In this document: positions 8,453 through 15,450 of the stretch, one piece after another
Layout: each line of letters opens with the position of its first letter
Numbering within the stretch: position 1 is the first letter of the stretch
DNA from: a virus
Reading direction: 5' to 3' (one strand)
IMG/VR virus record: IMGVR_UViG_3300023091_000003
Location: 1-49,305 of that record
Length of the DNA: 49,305 nucleotides
Notes under the pieces: generated by a model
Database searches by the model: none
What the model was told of the DNA's origin: nothing
What the model saw: the letters and a program-made list of their open reading frames with translations, nothing else
Translations under genes and position numbers: made by a program

Positions 8453-8777
8453 CTAAGCTAAAGATTGTTTCACCGTTATACAGAATTTGTATCTTCCAGT
8501 CATCTCCTAGCAAAAATTTAACCATTTTTAATAGCTCTTTAAGCCTGTAAACATACTTAGTGTCAATTTTAGGAAACTTCGGGGCCTTCCAAGTAAAGGA
8601 AACTACCTGATTCTCCATGTCAACTTCAGCCTCAGAATCTTCTAGGGTGGTATCTACTGCATAGGGCCAATACTTCAGTTGAGTTATCTGCAGTTCATGC
8701 AGTACCCCGAACTGCTGAAAAAGCGATCTTAACCCAATGAGTTGAGTCTCAGTACTTATTTTTTTATTATCCGGCAA
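8355..8777 (-). CDS. Hypothetical protein with basic tail, 140 aa
   Basis: I do not recognise this protein. The first 115 residues look folded and mixed; the last 25 are extremely basic (KPAPRAAKKCNRKQKRSSK). That tail is encoded entirely within the 98-base overlap with the small terminase gene, so it may be a by-product of dual coding or a nucleic-acid-binding tail. The start overlaps the SbcD-like gene by 11 bases. Confidence 0.55.
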   Translation of the reverse strand: MPDNKKISTETQLIGLRSLFQQFGVLHELQITQLKYWPYAVDTTLEDSEAEVDMENQVVSFTWKAPKFPKIDTKYVYRLKELLKMVKFLLGDDWKIQILYNGETIFSLDDCITSSAKPAPRAAKKCNRKQKRSSKRSRRR

Positions 8778-9762
8778 GTCGTTCTCCTGCAGTCCTTACT
8801 AAAAGATTCAGATCCGTTCCTTTCGGTGGAATGAAGCTAGTTGAAAATTTATTAAAAGAAACTGCAATTCCGTCAGCCTCTGATACTTTAGATTGCTTAG
8901 CTCTAGTAGGAAATGTTCGACATTTAGCGTTCCACGCTGCCTTATATTCTAATACCCTTTTGGAGCAATACTCCTGGCTGCCATATATATCAATTCTAAC
9001 ATCCGCACCTTGAGGAACATGAATATTAGTAAACTCAATCCCTTCTTGATCTGTAAACTTTACTATTTTTTTGCAGGCAGGAGATGTAGGGATTGACTCT
9101 AGAGTCTTATAGTTGCCAACATCATCAAACTCTACAATATAAATAAATCTATCTTGATTTGCATCAGACAAGGTACGCCATCTAGGGGCTCCTGGGTACC
9201 AAACCTTGCTAAAAGCATGTGGAGTATGAACGTGACCTGAAATGATATTATCAAAAGGAACGGCAACCGGATTTACTGCATCCTTTGCATAAAATCCATC
9301 AGTAAACTTAGCTCCATCAAACGTCTGATGGCAAATAAGGGTTTTACAGTTAGTGTTACTGCAGGCTTCCATGAACTTAACAGGATCGTGATAATAAGGA
9401 AGGCCTACAACTCCAGGGAAGATGTCTGTAGGTTGATCTACTACTGTCAGTTTCTTCCATCCATTTTTTTGATGACAGATTAGGGCATGAGGATCTTTAA
9501 TTGTAGGAGAATACATATCATGGTTGCCAAGAAGACAAATGATATGTTTTACTTTTACTGCAATGTCCTCAAAAAACTCATTCCAGTAATCTACACAGAC
9601 AGTAGAGAGGATTGAGTGAGAATGATAGAGATCCCCTGTAATGATGACAGCATCAAGCTTGTTTTTTGTTAAGGTTTCAAGCACAAGTGTTTTAAGAGCT
9701 AGACAATCATCTAACTCTTGTGGAACGACATGAGGATCGCCTATGAGGAGGACTTTAGTCAA
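8767..9762 (-). CDS. sbcD: SbcD/Mre11/T4 gp47-like nuclease subunit
   Basis: The 331-residue calcineurin-like metallophosphoesterase carries all signature motifs: GDPHV (8-12), GDLYHSH (43-49), GNHDM (79-83) and GHVHTPH near residue 175. These ligate two metals in SbcD/Mre11/gp47 nucleases, which process DNA ends with an SbcC/Rad50/gp46 ATPase; that partner is encoded on the other strand at 22963-25284. The start is TTG at 9762, preceded by AGGAGATAAGAAGG, overlapping the stop of the GroES-like gene. It is shorter than bacterial SbcD, as expected for phage versions. Confidence 0.85.
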   Translation of the reverse strand: MTKVLLIGDPHVVPQELDDCLALKTLVLETLTKNKLDAVIITGDLYHSHSILSTVCVDYWNEFFEDIAVKVKHIICLLGNHDMYSPTIKDPHALICHQKNGWKKLTVVDQPTDIFPGVVGLPYYHDPVKFMEACSNTNCKTLICHQTFDGAKFTDGFYAKDAVNPVAVPFDNIISGHVHTPHAFSKVWYPGAPRWRTLSDANQDRFIYIVEFDDVGNYKTLESIPTSPACKKIVKFTDQEGIEFTNIHVPQGADVRIDIYGSQEYCSKRVLEYKAAWNAKCRTFPTRAKQSKVSEADGIAVSFNKFSTSFIPPKGTDLNLLVRTAGERLAG

Positions 9763-10108
9763 CCTTCTTATCTCCTACTGCAATAACTTCACTAAATGGA
9801 ACCACAATAAACTCAACCGATTTCTTGACTTCTTTTCCATCAACCTGCTCTGTGGTAAATAAAAAGTCTAGACTGGTACATCTATCCCTACCCCAAGCTG
9901 ATGCATACCTATCAGCTCTAACATAGACAAGCTGCCCAGCCTTTACCTCAGCTTCATAATCACCATCAACAATATGAGCATCAATTAAGACTTCAAGACC
10001 TTCTAATACACTGCCAGTCTTAATAGTTTGGACCCTACCTTTTGCAATAGGCTCATTGTGGGGTTTAGCAAAAGGCTTACAGATAATTTGTTTGTTAATT
10101 GTTTTCAT
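9755..10108 (-). CDS. Putative GroES-like co-chaperonin
   Basis: The 117-residue protein resembles GroES/T4 gp31 in layout: an N-terminal strand (IICKPFAKPHNEP), a central GLEVLIDAHI segment, GQLVYVRADRYAS where GroES has its VGDxVLF strand, and an end (EFIVVPFSEVIAVG) like the terminal GroES strand ending in DILAVV. GroES caps the GroEL chamber through a mobile loop; residues 18-30 could be that loop. A GroEL homologue encoded in this window (20030-21850) makes the call more attractive. Sequence similarity is weak, so this is an inference. AGGA precedes the ATG. Confidence 0.5.
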   Translation of the reverse strand: MKTINKQIICKPFAKPHNEPIAKGRVQTIKTGSVLEGLEVLIDAHIVDGDYEAEVKAGQLVYVRADRYASAWGRDRCTSLDFLFTTEQVDGKEVKKSVEFIVVPFSEVIAVGDKKVD

Positions 10109-10114
10109 TTTATC

Positions 10115-10345
10115 CTATTCAATCGTATTCTTAAACGTCTTAAAATATTCATCAACTGTCAGTTTTCTTGCAGCAGCCAAAGCTACGATAGATCTGTAAA
10201 CAACCCCTGCATCCAACTGCAACACGTTTCCCATAGTATCAGAAATGGCTACCTTGTCAAGCAGATTCGGCCTATCCCCAAAAGACTTGGTTGCAATTTC
10301 CTTAACCCCATCAATAGAAAGGTATGCATTTATAATAGTTTTCAT
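10115..10345 (-). CDS. Hypothetical protein, 76 aa
   Basis: A small soluble protein between the NAMPT-like and GroES-like genes, with an Ala/Leu/Val-rich helical C-terminus (VALAAARKLTVDEYFKTF). I recognise no family. ATG at 10345 is preferred; an in-frame TTG at 10351 would overlap the upstream stop. The operon context suggests co-expression with the NAD genes but does not show a shared role. Confidence 0.5.
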   Translation of the reverse strand: MKTIINAYLSIDGVKEIATKSFGDRPNLLDKVAISDTMGNVLQLDAGVVYRSIVALAAARKLTVDEYFKTFKNTIE

Positions 10346-10347
10346 TT

Positions 10348-11811
10348 TCAACCCATTGAATTCATTGAAGTTTCTCTAACGTCCTTGAAGTTGTACTCTA
10401 CCAAGAGTTTACCATCTTTCCACACAGGAATCAAGTAACTACTAGCCTCTTGTGCTTCTGTTGCCTGATTGATAAGTTCAAACTTCCCATTCAAATCTTT
10501 TAGAACAGCTAGCCTTCCCTTTGCACTATTCTTAAATCCACTGTCAGTCTTAGGTTTCTTGAAAATATCAATCCCCTTACCATTAATTTCAACCCAAGTT
10601 GCCTTCATAGCAAATCCAAAGGTATCCCTAGTAACAAACTGATAGGTATAAGACCCAATCCCAAAAACAATATTACCCGAAGCAAACCCCTTCTTCTTAA
10701 GCCCATCCACAATTGCAGTCGCTCTTTCCCGATTGATACTGTCCCCATAAATTGTTCCAATGTGACTATCCAGCAGCTTAAACCCCTTTGGAGTAACTGT
10801 GCCTCCAAAAAGATTCCACAACAATTCAACAACACCTTTTGATTCTGGAGTCCCTGCTGGAGCATTTGGATCTCCACAGATAATCAAAACAGGATCTCCA
10901 CTGTCAGGCCTAATAACAACCTTACCCTCCCTACTCATAATACGATCCTTTAGGGCTGGTAGAATCTCGGTGAGAACCTTCCACAGGTCCCAAGTATCTG
11001 AAACTACACTGAAAATACCAGATGGATAGAGATCCAAAAGCCTACTAAAGGTAGTAAGTTCCGATTCCTCACCACCAGCACACATTACACTATGTTCAGT
11101 AGCAGCAACGCTTCCCCCAATAAAGTAGTTAGGATCAAGATCTTTACCATAATACTCTTCAATTAAATCAATTGCAGGAATTGTATCGGTCCCAGTAAAG
11201 AAAACAAGATGTCCTGCACCGCTTAAAGCAGCAGATTCAACGCCAGCCATACCTCTAAAGCTAAAATCATGTCCCTGCCACTGACACAATTCTGGAATAG
11301 AACCAGTATCGTCTGCAGCCTTGTTAATAATTTTTCTCATAATAGATGCAGTTGTTGCAGAAGTACAAGGCATCCAAAGCTCAGATGACATAATCGTTTC
11401 AAAATAATTGACCAACCAAGCAAAATCTGGATGAGTATTTTCAACAGTCAACATCGGAACTCTAAGAGGAACAAAGGTTCCTTCTGGTACCGCCCTAAAC
11501 TCAAGTGGCAAATAGCCAAGTCTGTGCAAAGCAGAAATGTGCTCAACGCCTACCTTATTAGGCCCTAAATAGCCATTGATCCTTTTTGCATATTTTTGAC
11601 AAACATAATGCTCATCCTCTCTAAAGAAGTTTTCAAATTCTTCCATAAGATACTTCTTAAGAAAATACTGTAAACCAAAGAAAACTACTCGGTCTTGGCC
11701 TTCAATTCGACTCATGCGGGGAGTCCAGTTACTATATACCTTGGTGGTCCCAGTGGGGTACTGCCGCCTGTGGTCAATCTTATATCCGTCAATCAGTGTC
11801 ATTGGGTTCAT
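10348..11811 (-). CDS. nadV: Nicotinamide phosphoribosyltransferase-like enzyme (NAMPT/NadV or Namat)
   Basis: The 487-residue protein is a full-length NAMPT homologue. Motifs include DFSFRGM (182-188), GTDT (207-210), ATEHS with the active-site His at 240, SDTWD (271-275) and RPDSGDP (301-307). NAMPT joins nicotinamide to PRPP to make NMN. In phages, homologues next to a Prs-like gene can instead be Namat, which joins nicotinamide to ADP-ribose pyrophosphate to give NAD+ directly (NARP1 pathway). The Prs-like gene lies just upstream (11827-12672). A strong AAGGAGGA site precedes the ATG. The family is certain; the exact substrate cannot be read from motifs alone. Confidence 0.9.
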   Translation of the reverse strand: MNPMTLIDGYKIDHRRQYPTGTTKVYSNWTPRMSRIEGQDRVVFFGLQYFLKKYLMEEFENFFREDEHYVCQKYAKRINGYLGPNKVGVEHISALHRLGYLPLEFRAVPEGTFVPLRVPMLTVENTHPDFAWLVNYFETIMSSELWMPCTSATTASIMRKIINKAADDTGSIPELCQWQGHDFSFRGMAGVESAALSGAGHLVFFTGTDTIPAIDLIEEYYGKDLDPNYFIGGSVAATEHSVMCAGGEESELTTFSRLLDLYPSGIFSVVSDTWDLWKVLTEILPALKDRIMSREGKVVIRPDSGDPVLIICGDPNAPAGTPESKGVVELLWNLFGGTVTPKGFKLLDSHIGTIYGDSINRERATAIVDGLKKKGFASGNIVFGIGSYTYQFVTRDTFGFAMKATWVEINGKGIDIFKKPKTDSGFKNSAKGRLAVLKDLNGKFELINQATEAQEASSYLIPVWKDGKLLVEYNFKDVRETSMNSMG

Positions 11812-11826
11812 TTTATTCCTCCTTAG

Positions 11827-12672
11827 TTATAACAGTTTTTCACAAATATTGATAACATTAACACCTTTTGAAGTCAAAGCTTGCAACATTGAATCAGTAC
11901 AAAAGATGTTATTAAATGAAGAAAGCAAATCTTTAGTTCCCTTGCTAAAAAGGCCGTGTGTTACAAAAAGATCACATTTTGAAAAAGGAGAGATCTCTTT
12001 AATGGTTGCAGATAACCCAGCGAATGTTCCACCACCATCACAAATATCATCAACAACAAGCGCGCTCTTATAATCTCGAATAGAAGGCTCAATCCCAAAA
12101 CCCGAAAGGAAACCATCCTTAATATTCCTGTGCTTCCAAGCATGAATAAGAGGAAGACCCAACATTCTAGCAACTCCACCAGATCTCTTTTCAGCACCAG
12201 CATCAGGGGAGATGATGCAATCATATTTCATAGATTCAAGCCTTTTAATAATATCTTGACTGTCATAAATATGACAAACAAGGCACTTGTTAATAAGAGC
12301 AGGAGAGACCTCAGAGTGAGGATCTAACACCGTAACCTGTTTAAAATGCCTCACGTTAATTTCTTTGGCAATACTTTTTGCCGTAAACAGATAATCCCCC
12401 ATTGAATTAAGACGATCTTGTCTAGCACCGGGAATAGCTGGTAGAACTAGAGACAGCCTTTTACCAGTTCTTTCCCTATAAGCATCAACCCAAAACATAG
12501 CTGCCATAAACTCAGTAAGGGTAAGTGGCCTTACTACAATAGTACTAGCTTCTTTAAAATTTATATCTAACAATTTAGATGTGACAATTGGCATATTGTC
12601 TGGATAAACAGATACTGACATATCAATAGGTCGAGAATATGAATCAAAAACAATGATTGGTGTGTTATTCAT
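11827..12672 (-). CDS. prs: Ribose-phosphate pyrophosphokinase-like (Prs; possible ADP-ribose pyrophosphate synthetase)
   Basis: The 281-residue Prs-fold protein has GARQDR (82-87, canonical YARQDR), VLDPHS (115-120, canonical DLHA), SPDAGAEKR (155-163) and the PRPP loop VVDDICDGGGT (206-216). Cellular Prs transfers pyrophosphate from ATP to ribose-5-phosphate and is about 315 residues long. This one is shorter and altered at several conserved positions, consistent with a different acceptor such as ADP-ribose (Adps of NARP1) or simply with phage divergence. It is 15 bases upstream of the NAMPT-like gene, with AAGGAA before its ATG, so the two form an operon. Confidence 0.88.
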   Translation of the reverse strand: MNNTPIIVFDSYSRPIDMSVSVYPDNMPIVTSKLLDINFKEASTIVVRPLTLTEFMAAMFWVDAYRERTGKRLSLVLPAIPGARQDRLNSMGDYLFTAKSIAKEINVRHFKQVTVLDPHSEVSPALINKCLVCHIYDSQDIIKRLESMKYDCIISPDAGAEKRSGGVARMLGLPLIHAWKHRNIKDGFLSGFGIEPSIRDYKSALVVDDICDGGGTFAGLSATIKEISPFSKCDLFVTHGLFSKGTKDLLSSFNNIFCTDSMLQALTSKGVNVINICEKLL

Positions 12673-12696
12673 GGTATTCCTTCCGTTTTTATAATT

Positions 12697-13248
12697 TTAC
12701 TCCATAGCTTTTTTAGCAATTGCAATCAAGTCGATATCCTTCACTTCAGCGGCTCTAGCAGCAGCATTAGCAGCCCAAGCAGCAGCAGCAGCATCAACAG
12801 CCCAAGCAGCAGCAGCATTAGCAGCCCAAGCGGCCTTTTCAGATCTATCCGTCCCATCAAGCCAGTTTGCAGCCCACTGCACAAACTTTGCACCATCATA
12901 GACTTCTAATGCACAAAGAATGCCAAACTTAACTCGTTGTTCCATGGTAACTGCAGGCATTTCAAGCTCTTTAACTAACCGCATTTTAGTGCAGCCCAGC
13001 TTAAGCCCATGATCTTCCAGGACTTTTGCATCTTCCGCAACCTCCACTTGAAACAACCTAGGGGCTGCAAAATCTGCATGAATTGGGTTTAAGAATGCTG
13101 CAAGGAGTGGATCACTATAATAATGCAACCACCCTGGGCTGCATAGTTCACCCTCCCCATTTGTTTCTTTCCATTGCTGCAGTTCCCATTGGTAACCACA
13201 ATAAGTCTGCATCTTCTCGTTAGTTAGTTTGTAGCCGATGTTTGTCAT
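12697..13248 (-). CDS. Alanine/tryptophan-repeat protein, full-length paralogue
   Basis: The 183-residue protein has an N-terminal domain (about 1-125) with CSPGWLHYYSDPL and LFQVEV blocks, as in small phage/bacterial proteins of the DUF7666 type. A WLDGTDRS linker follows, then 45 residues of Ala/Trp repeats and the tail VKDIDLIAIAKKAME. The C-terminal 75 residues match the left-edge gene (2-349). Ala/Trp repeats of this kind occur in putative Imm5-like immunity proteins; function is unknown. TTGACA (13279-13284) and TAAGGT (13256-13261) place a transcription start close to the ATG, and there is no ribosome binding site. Confidence 0.7.
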   Translation of the reverse strand: MTNIGYKLTNEKMQTYCGYQWELQQWKETNGEGELCSPGWLHYYSDPLLAAFLNPIHADFAAPRLFQVEVAEDAKVLEDHGLKLGCTKMRLVKELEMPAVTMEQRVKFGILCALEVYDGAKFVQWAANWLDGTDRSEKAAWAANAAAAWAVDAAAAAWAANAAARAAEVKDIDLIAIAKKAME

Positions 13249-13255
13249 GAACAGG

Positions 13256-13284
13256 ACCTTATCTCATCCAAACACCCTTGTCAA
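13256..13284 (-). promoter_or_regulatory. Probable promoter of the alanine-rich gene
   Basis: TTGACA (13284-13279), 17 bp, TAAGGT (13261-13256). The -10 is weak, but ATG 13248 lies 7 bases downstream, the same geometry as the strong promoter at 26560. Confidence 0.45.
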
Positions 13285-13289
13285 GCATT

Positions 13290-14336
13290 TTATACAGCAA
13301 TCTCAAACTCTATTCCCTTTAACCTTAAAATCTTCTGATCCTCCAAAGGCAGCTTCCTGATATTCCTAATCATCATCTGCAAACTCTCATCCAATTCAAA
13401 TGCACAATCAGGTCTACTCTCATCAGGCGCTGCAATCCTAACAACATTCTCATCCCCATCTTTTTCATCATTTAATGTAGGCCTAACGTCTACAGATACC
13501 ACACCAGCTGCTTGAAGCAGATTCCTCATAATATCAATATCTGCTTTCTTATCGTCATCACTATCTACGTTTACTAAATCTAAAAGCTCCTGCTCATTAA
13601 TCTCTTCCTTAGAGTGTCTAGCCAGATATTTATTAGCCCGATAAAGACGCTTGCGATCTTCTGGATAAAAGTGTAAAACAGTCTGACTGAAATTTTGAAT
13701 CAAATCCCCTGTACACCTACCTATAACTACACCTCTCCACACTTTCTGATATTTTCCAGCATACTTATCAATAGCAGAAAGAAGGCCCCCTACGCCAATT
13801 TGCACAAAATCCATAAAGCTAAGGTGGCTCTTAGGAGTCCTACTATAGAAAATTCTAGCACGACTAATAATAAGAGGAAGGTTCATAAGAACCAAATCTC
13901 TACGTAACTGCTTAATTTTACTAGCTACTTCAAGTACCTTCTTATTTTTACTAAAATCAAGCTTTTTAACAACTAGGTCTACAAAATGAAAGTTAATATG
14001 ATATTTAACAGTTAAACTATGATCTCTATTTTTAATAGAAGTCATAATCCCAGTAGCAAAAGCAGTAGCCCTTTCACGAAAAAAGGGTCTTGCGGAGAGA
14101 AGGTTTTTCTTTTCTAAAAGAACGTAATCATAAAAACAATCAAAAGCTTCCTTTAGTCTTCCACATCGATCTAAGGCTTCAATAAAATCAAGCTCAAGCT
14201 GAGAAAGACCATCTACCTGTTCTCGTTGCTTCTCTAGAAGCTGATCCTTGTTCATTTCTCCATATCTTGCGATTGCTTCCTTAACCTGTTCTGCAAAAAA
14301 TTGAAAATGATGACTGTCGTTTGAATCTAGAATCAT
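13290..14336 (-). CDS. Sigma-70-family-like factor lacking a full region 4
   Basis: In this 348-residue protein, residues about 143-240 fit sigma-70 region 2: RRDLVLMNLPLIISRAR, then FMDFVQIGVGGLLSAIDKYA (canonical DLIQEGNIGLMRAVDKF), then a helix ending before YPEDRKRLYRA. Region 2 contacts the core RNA polymerase clamp and the -10 element. The last 20 residues (KLPLEDQKILRLKGIEFEIA) look like the first helix of region 4, but the protein stops before the DNA-binding HTH. It may redirect host polymerase without -35 recognition, need a partner, or be a degenerate sigma. A strong promoter and AGGAG precede it. Confidence 0.7.
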   Translation of the reverse strand: MILDSNDSHHFQFFAEQVKEAIARYGEMNKDQLLEKQREQVDGLSQLELDFIEALDRCGRLKEAFDCFYDYVLLEKKNLLSARPFFRERATAFATGIMTSIKNRDHSLTVKYHINFHFVDLVVKKLDFSKNKKVLEVASKIKQLRRDLVLMNLPLIISRARIFYSRTPKSHLSFMDFVQIGVGGLLSAIDKYAGKYQKVWRGVVIGRCTGDLIQNFSQTVLHFYPEDRKRLYRANKYLARHSKEEINEQELLDLVNVDSDDDKKADIDIMRNLLQAAGVVSVDVRPTLNDEKDGDENVVRIAAPDESRPDCAFELDESLQMMIRNIRKLPLEDQKILRLKGIEFEIAV

Positions 14337-14355
14337 ATAAAACTCCTATGATTCT

Positions 14356-14383
14356 ATTATAGCAGTTTTTTGCAGAAAGTCAA
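14356..14383 (-). promoter_or_regulatory. Strong promoter of the sigma-like gene
   Basis: TTGACT (14383-14378), 16 bp, TATAAT (14361-14356), reading on the minus strand; twin of the promoter at 33547-33574. Here AGGAG follows before ATG 14336, giving a leader of about 12 bases. Confidence 0.8.
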
Positions 14384-14391
14384 GAACTATT

Positions 14392-15087
14392 TTAACTAAG
14401 CTTACCAAAAGCCCTAGCTGTACTTAACTCTACAGATTTAACTAATCCCGCTGCTTTTAAAAGCTCTGACATATAGGGAAGACTAAAAATCCAATTGCAA
14501 ATAGAAGTATTATAGAGTACTGAAATAAACTTCCACTCATCTAAACGATGATCTTTTCGCTGTCTAAAGATATTCAAGCACGTCTCATAGTTCATACAAA
14601 AATCAGATCTTTGCAAAAATGACTCAGGGAGGTTAGCTTTCATTAATTTAACAAGACTATAATCCTTTTTATCGCCTTCGCGATATTTTTTACCCAAATC
14701 ATTCAAATAATCGAGAACTGCAGGCAATGGAGGCAATTGAAAATCATCATTTGTTAATTCGGTATGACCCAGCTTATGCATTGTTGAGCAACTCATGCGA
14801 TCACAGCCAACTTTATAGGTATCTAGTTCAGTTAAGACGTACCTAGGAAGGGTCATAGTAACCCATACTTTAATAAAACGAAGAACCTTACGGTGTTCAG
14901 AGCCTGCAGCAGTAAGATTTGTCAACAATTTCAAGTCATTTGGGCCAATAATGGTATTTTCTGCAGACACGCCAGACCAATAATCTCCTGGTTGGCTGTC
15001 TGACTTATCCCAACTGTCCTTTGGGTTTCTCATAGCTCTTAAAGCTGCATTAAATCCAAAGACTTCTGTATTTTCAATTTTTATCAC
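14392..15087 (-). CDS. ThyX-like (flavin-dependent thymidylate synthase fold) protein
   Basis: The 231-residue protein looks like ThyX in outline: an N-terminal AGSEHRKVLRF block, then MTLPRYVLTELDTYKVG where ThyX has its PRFVxxQLxRHR segment, then DRMSCSTMHKLG, and a C-terminal FRQRKDHRLDEWKFIS block like the ThyX R..HAQ.EIR helix. The ThyX signature RHRxxSxNExSxRY is not intact. ThyX methylates dUMP using folate and FADH2. With the motif altered it could be a divergent enzyme or a repurposed homologue. The start is GTG overlapping the upstream stop by 4 bases. Confidence 0.5.
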   Translation of the reverse strand: MIKIENTEVFGFNAALRAMRNPKDSWDKSDSQPGDYWSGVSAENTIIGPNDLKLLTNLTAAGSEHRKVLRFIKVWVTMTLPRYVLTELDTYKVGCDRMSCSTMHKLGHTELTNDDFQLPPLPAVLDYLNDLGKKYREGDKKDYSLVKLMKANLPESFLQRSDFCMNYETCLNIFRQRKDHRLDEWKFISVLYNTSICNWIFSLPYMSELLKAAGLVKSVELSTARAFGKLS

Positions 15088-15278
15088 ACTTCGCTTTCAA
15101 ACTCCCAACACTCACAGTTACCTACCATACATTCTCCATCATAAACGCTATGGTCTTTGCAAGAATGTCCACACTGACATAGTTCTTCACATTCGTCAGA
15201 TTCATTCCAGTGTTGACAAAACTGTTCTGCATAATCATCATAGTTGTCATCTACAAAATCTTCTTCATCGTCAATCAT
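15084..15278 (-). CDS. Small acidic Cys-rich protein, 64 aa
   Basis: Very acidic N-terminus (DDEEDFVDDNYDDYAEQ) followed by eight Cys and several His in CxCGHSCxDH and CxxxNCECW arrangements, suggesting one or two zinc sites. No family recognised. It overlaps both neighbours by a few bases, so it belongs to the helicase/ThyX-like operon. Confidence 0.6.
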   Translation of the reverse strand: MIDDEEDFVDDNYDDYAEQFCQHWNESDECEELCQCGHSCKDHSVYDGECMVGNCECWEFESEV

Positions 15279-15450
15279 CGTATTTCTCCTCTGCTTCTAA
15301 AAATCCCTTGTTGTAACCTTCTCTGTAACAGGTACTACCAAACTCATCTACACACTTTCTAAACCGTTTCAAATCCTCATCTGTCCCATTATAATGAGTG
15401 AACTCCCAAGCCTCTTCTTCTATTTTTGATTTTGCTTCCTCTTTAGTCAT
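15271..15450 (-). CDS. Hypothetical protein, 59 aa
   Basis: The frame reads MTKEEAKSKIEEEAWEFTHY and ends LEAEEKYDD-stop. It overlaps the helicase end by 4 bases and the next gene start by 8 bases, as expected for a translationally coupled gene. It is charged and probably helical. Function unknown. Confidence 0.55.
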   Translation of the reverse strand: MTKEEAKSKIEEEAWEFTHYNGTDEDLKRFRKCVDEFGSTCYREGYNKGFLEAEEKYDD

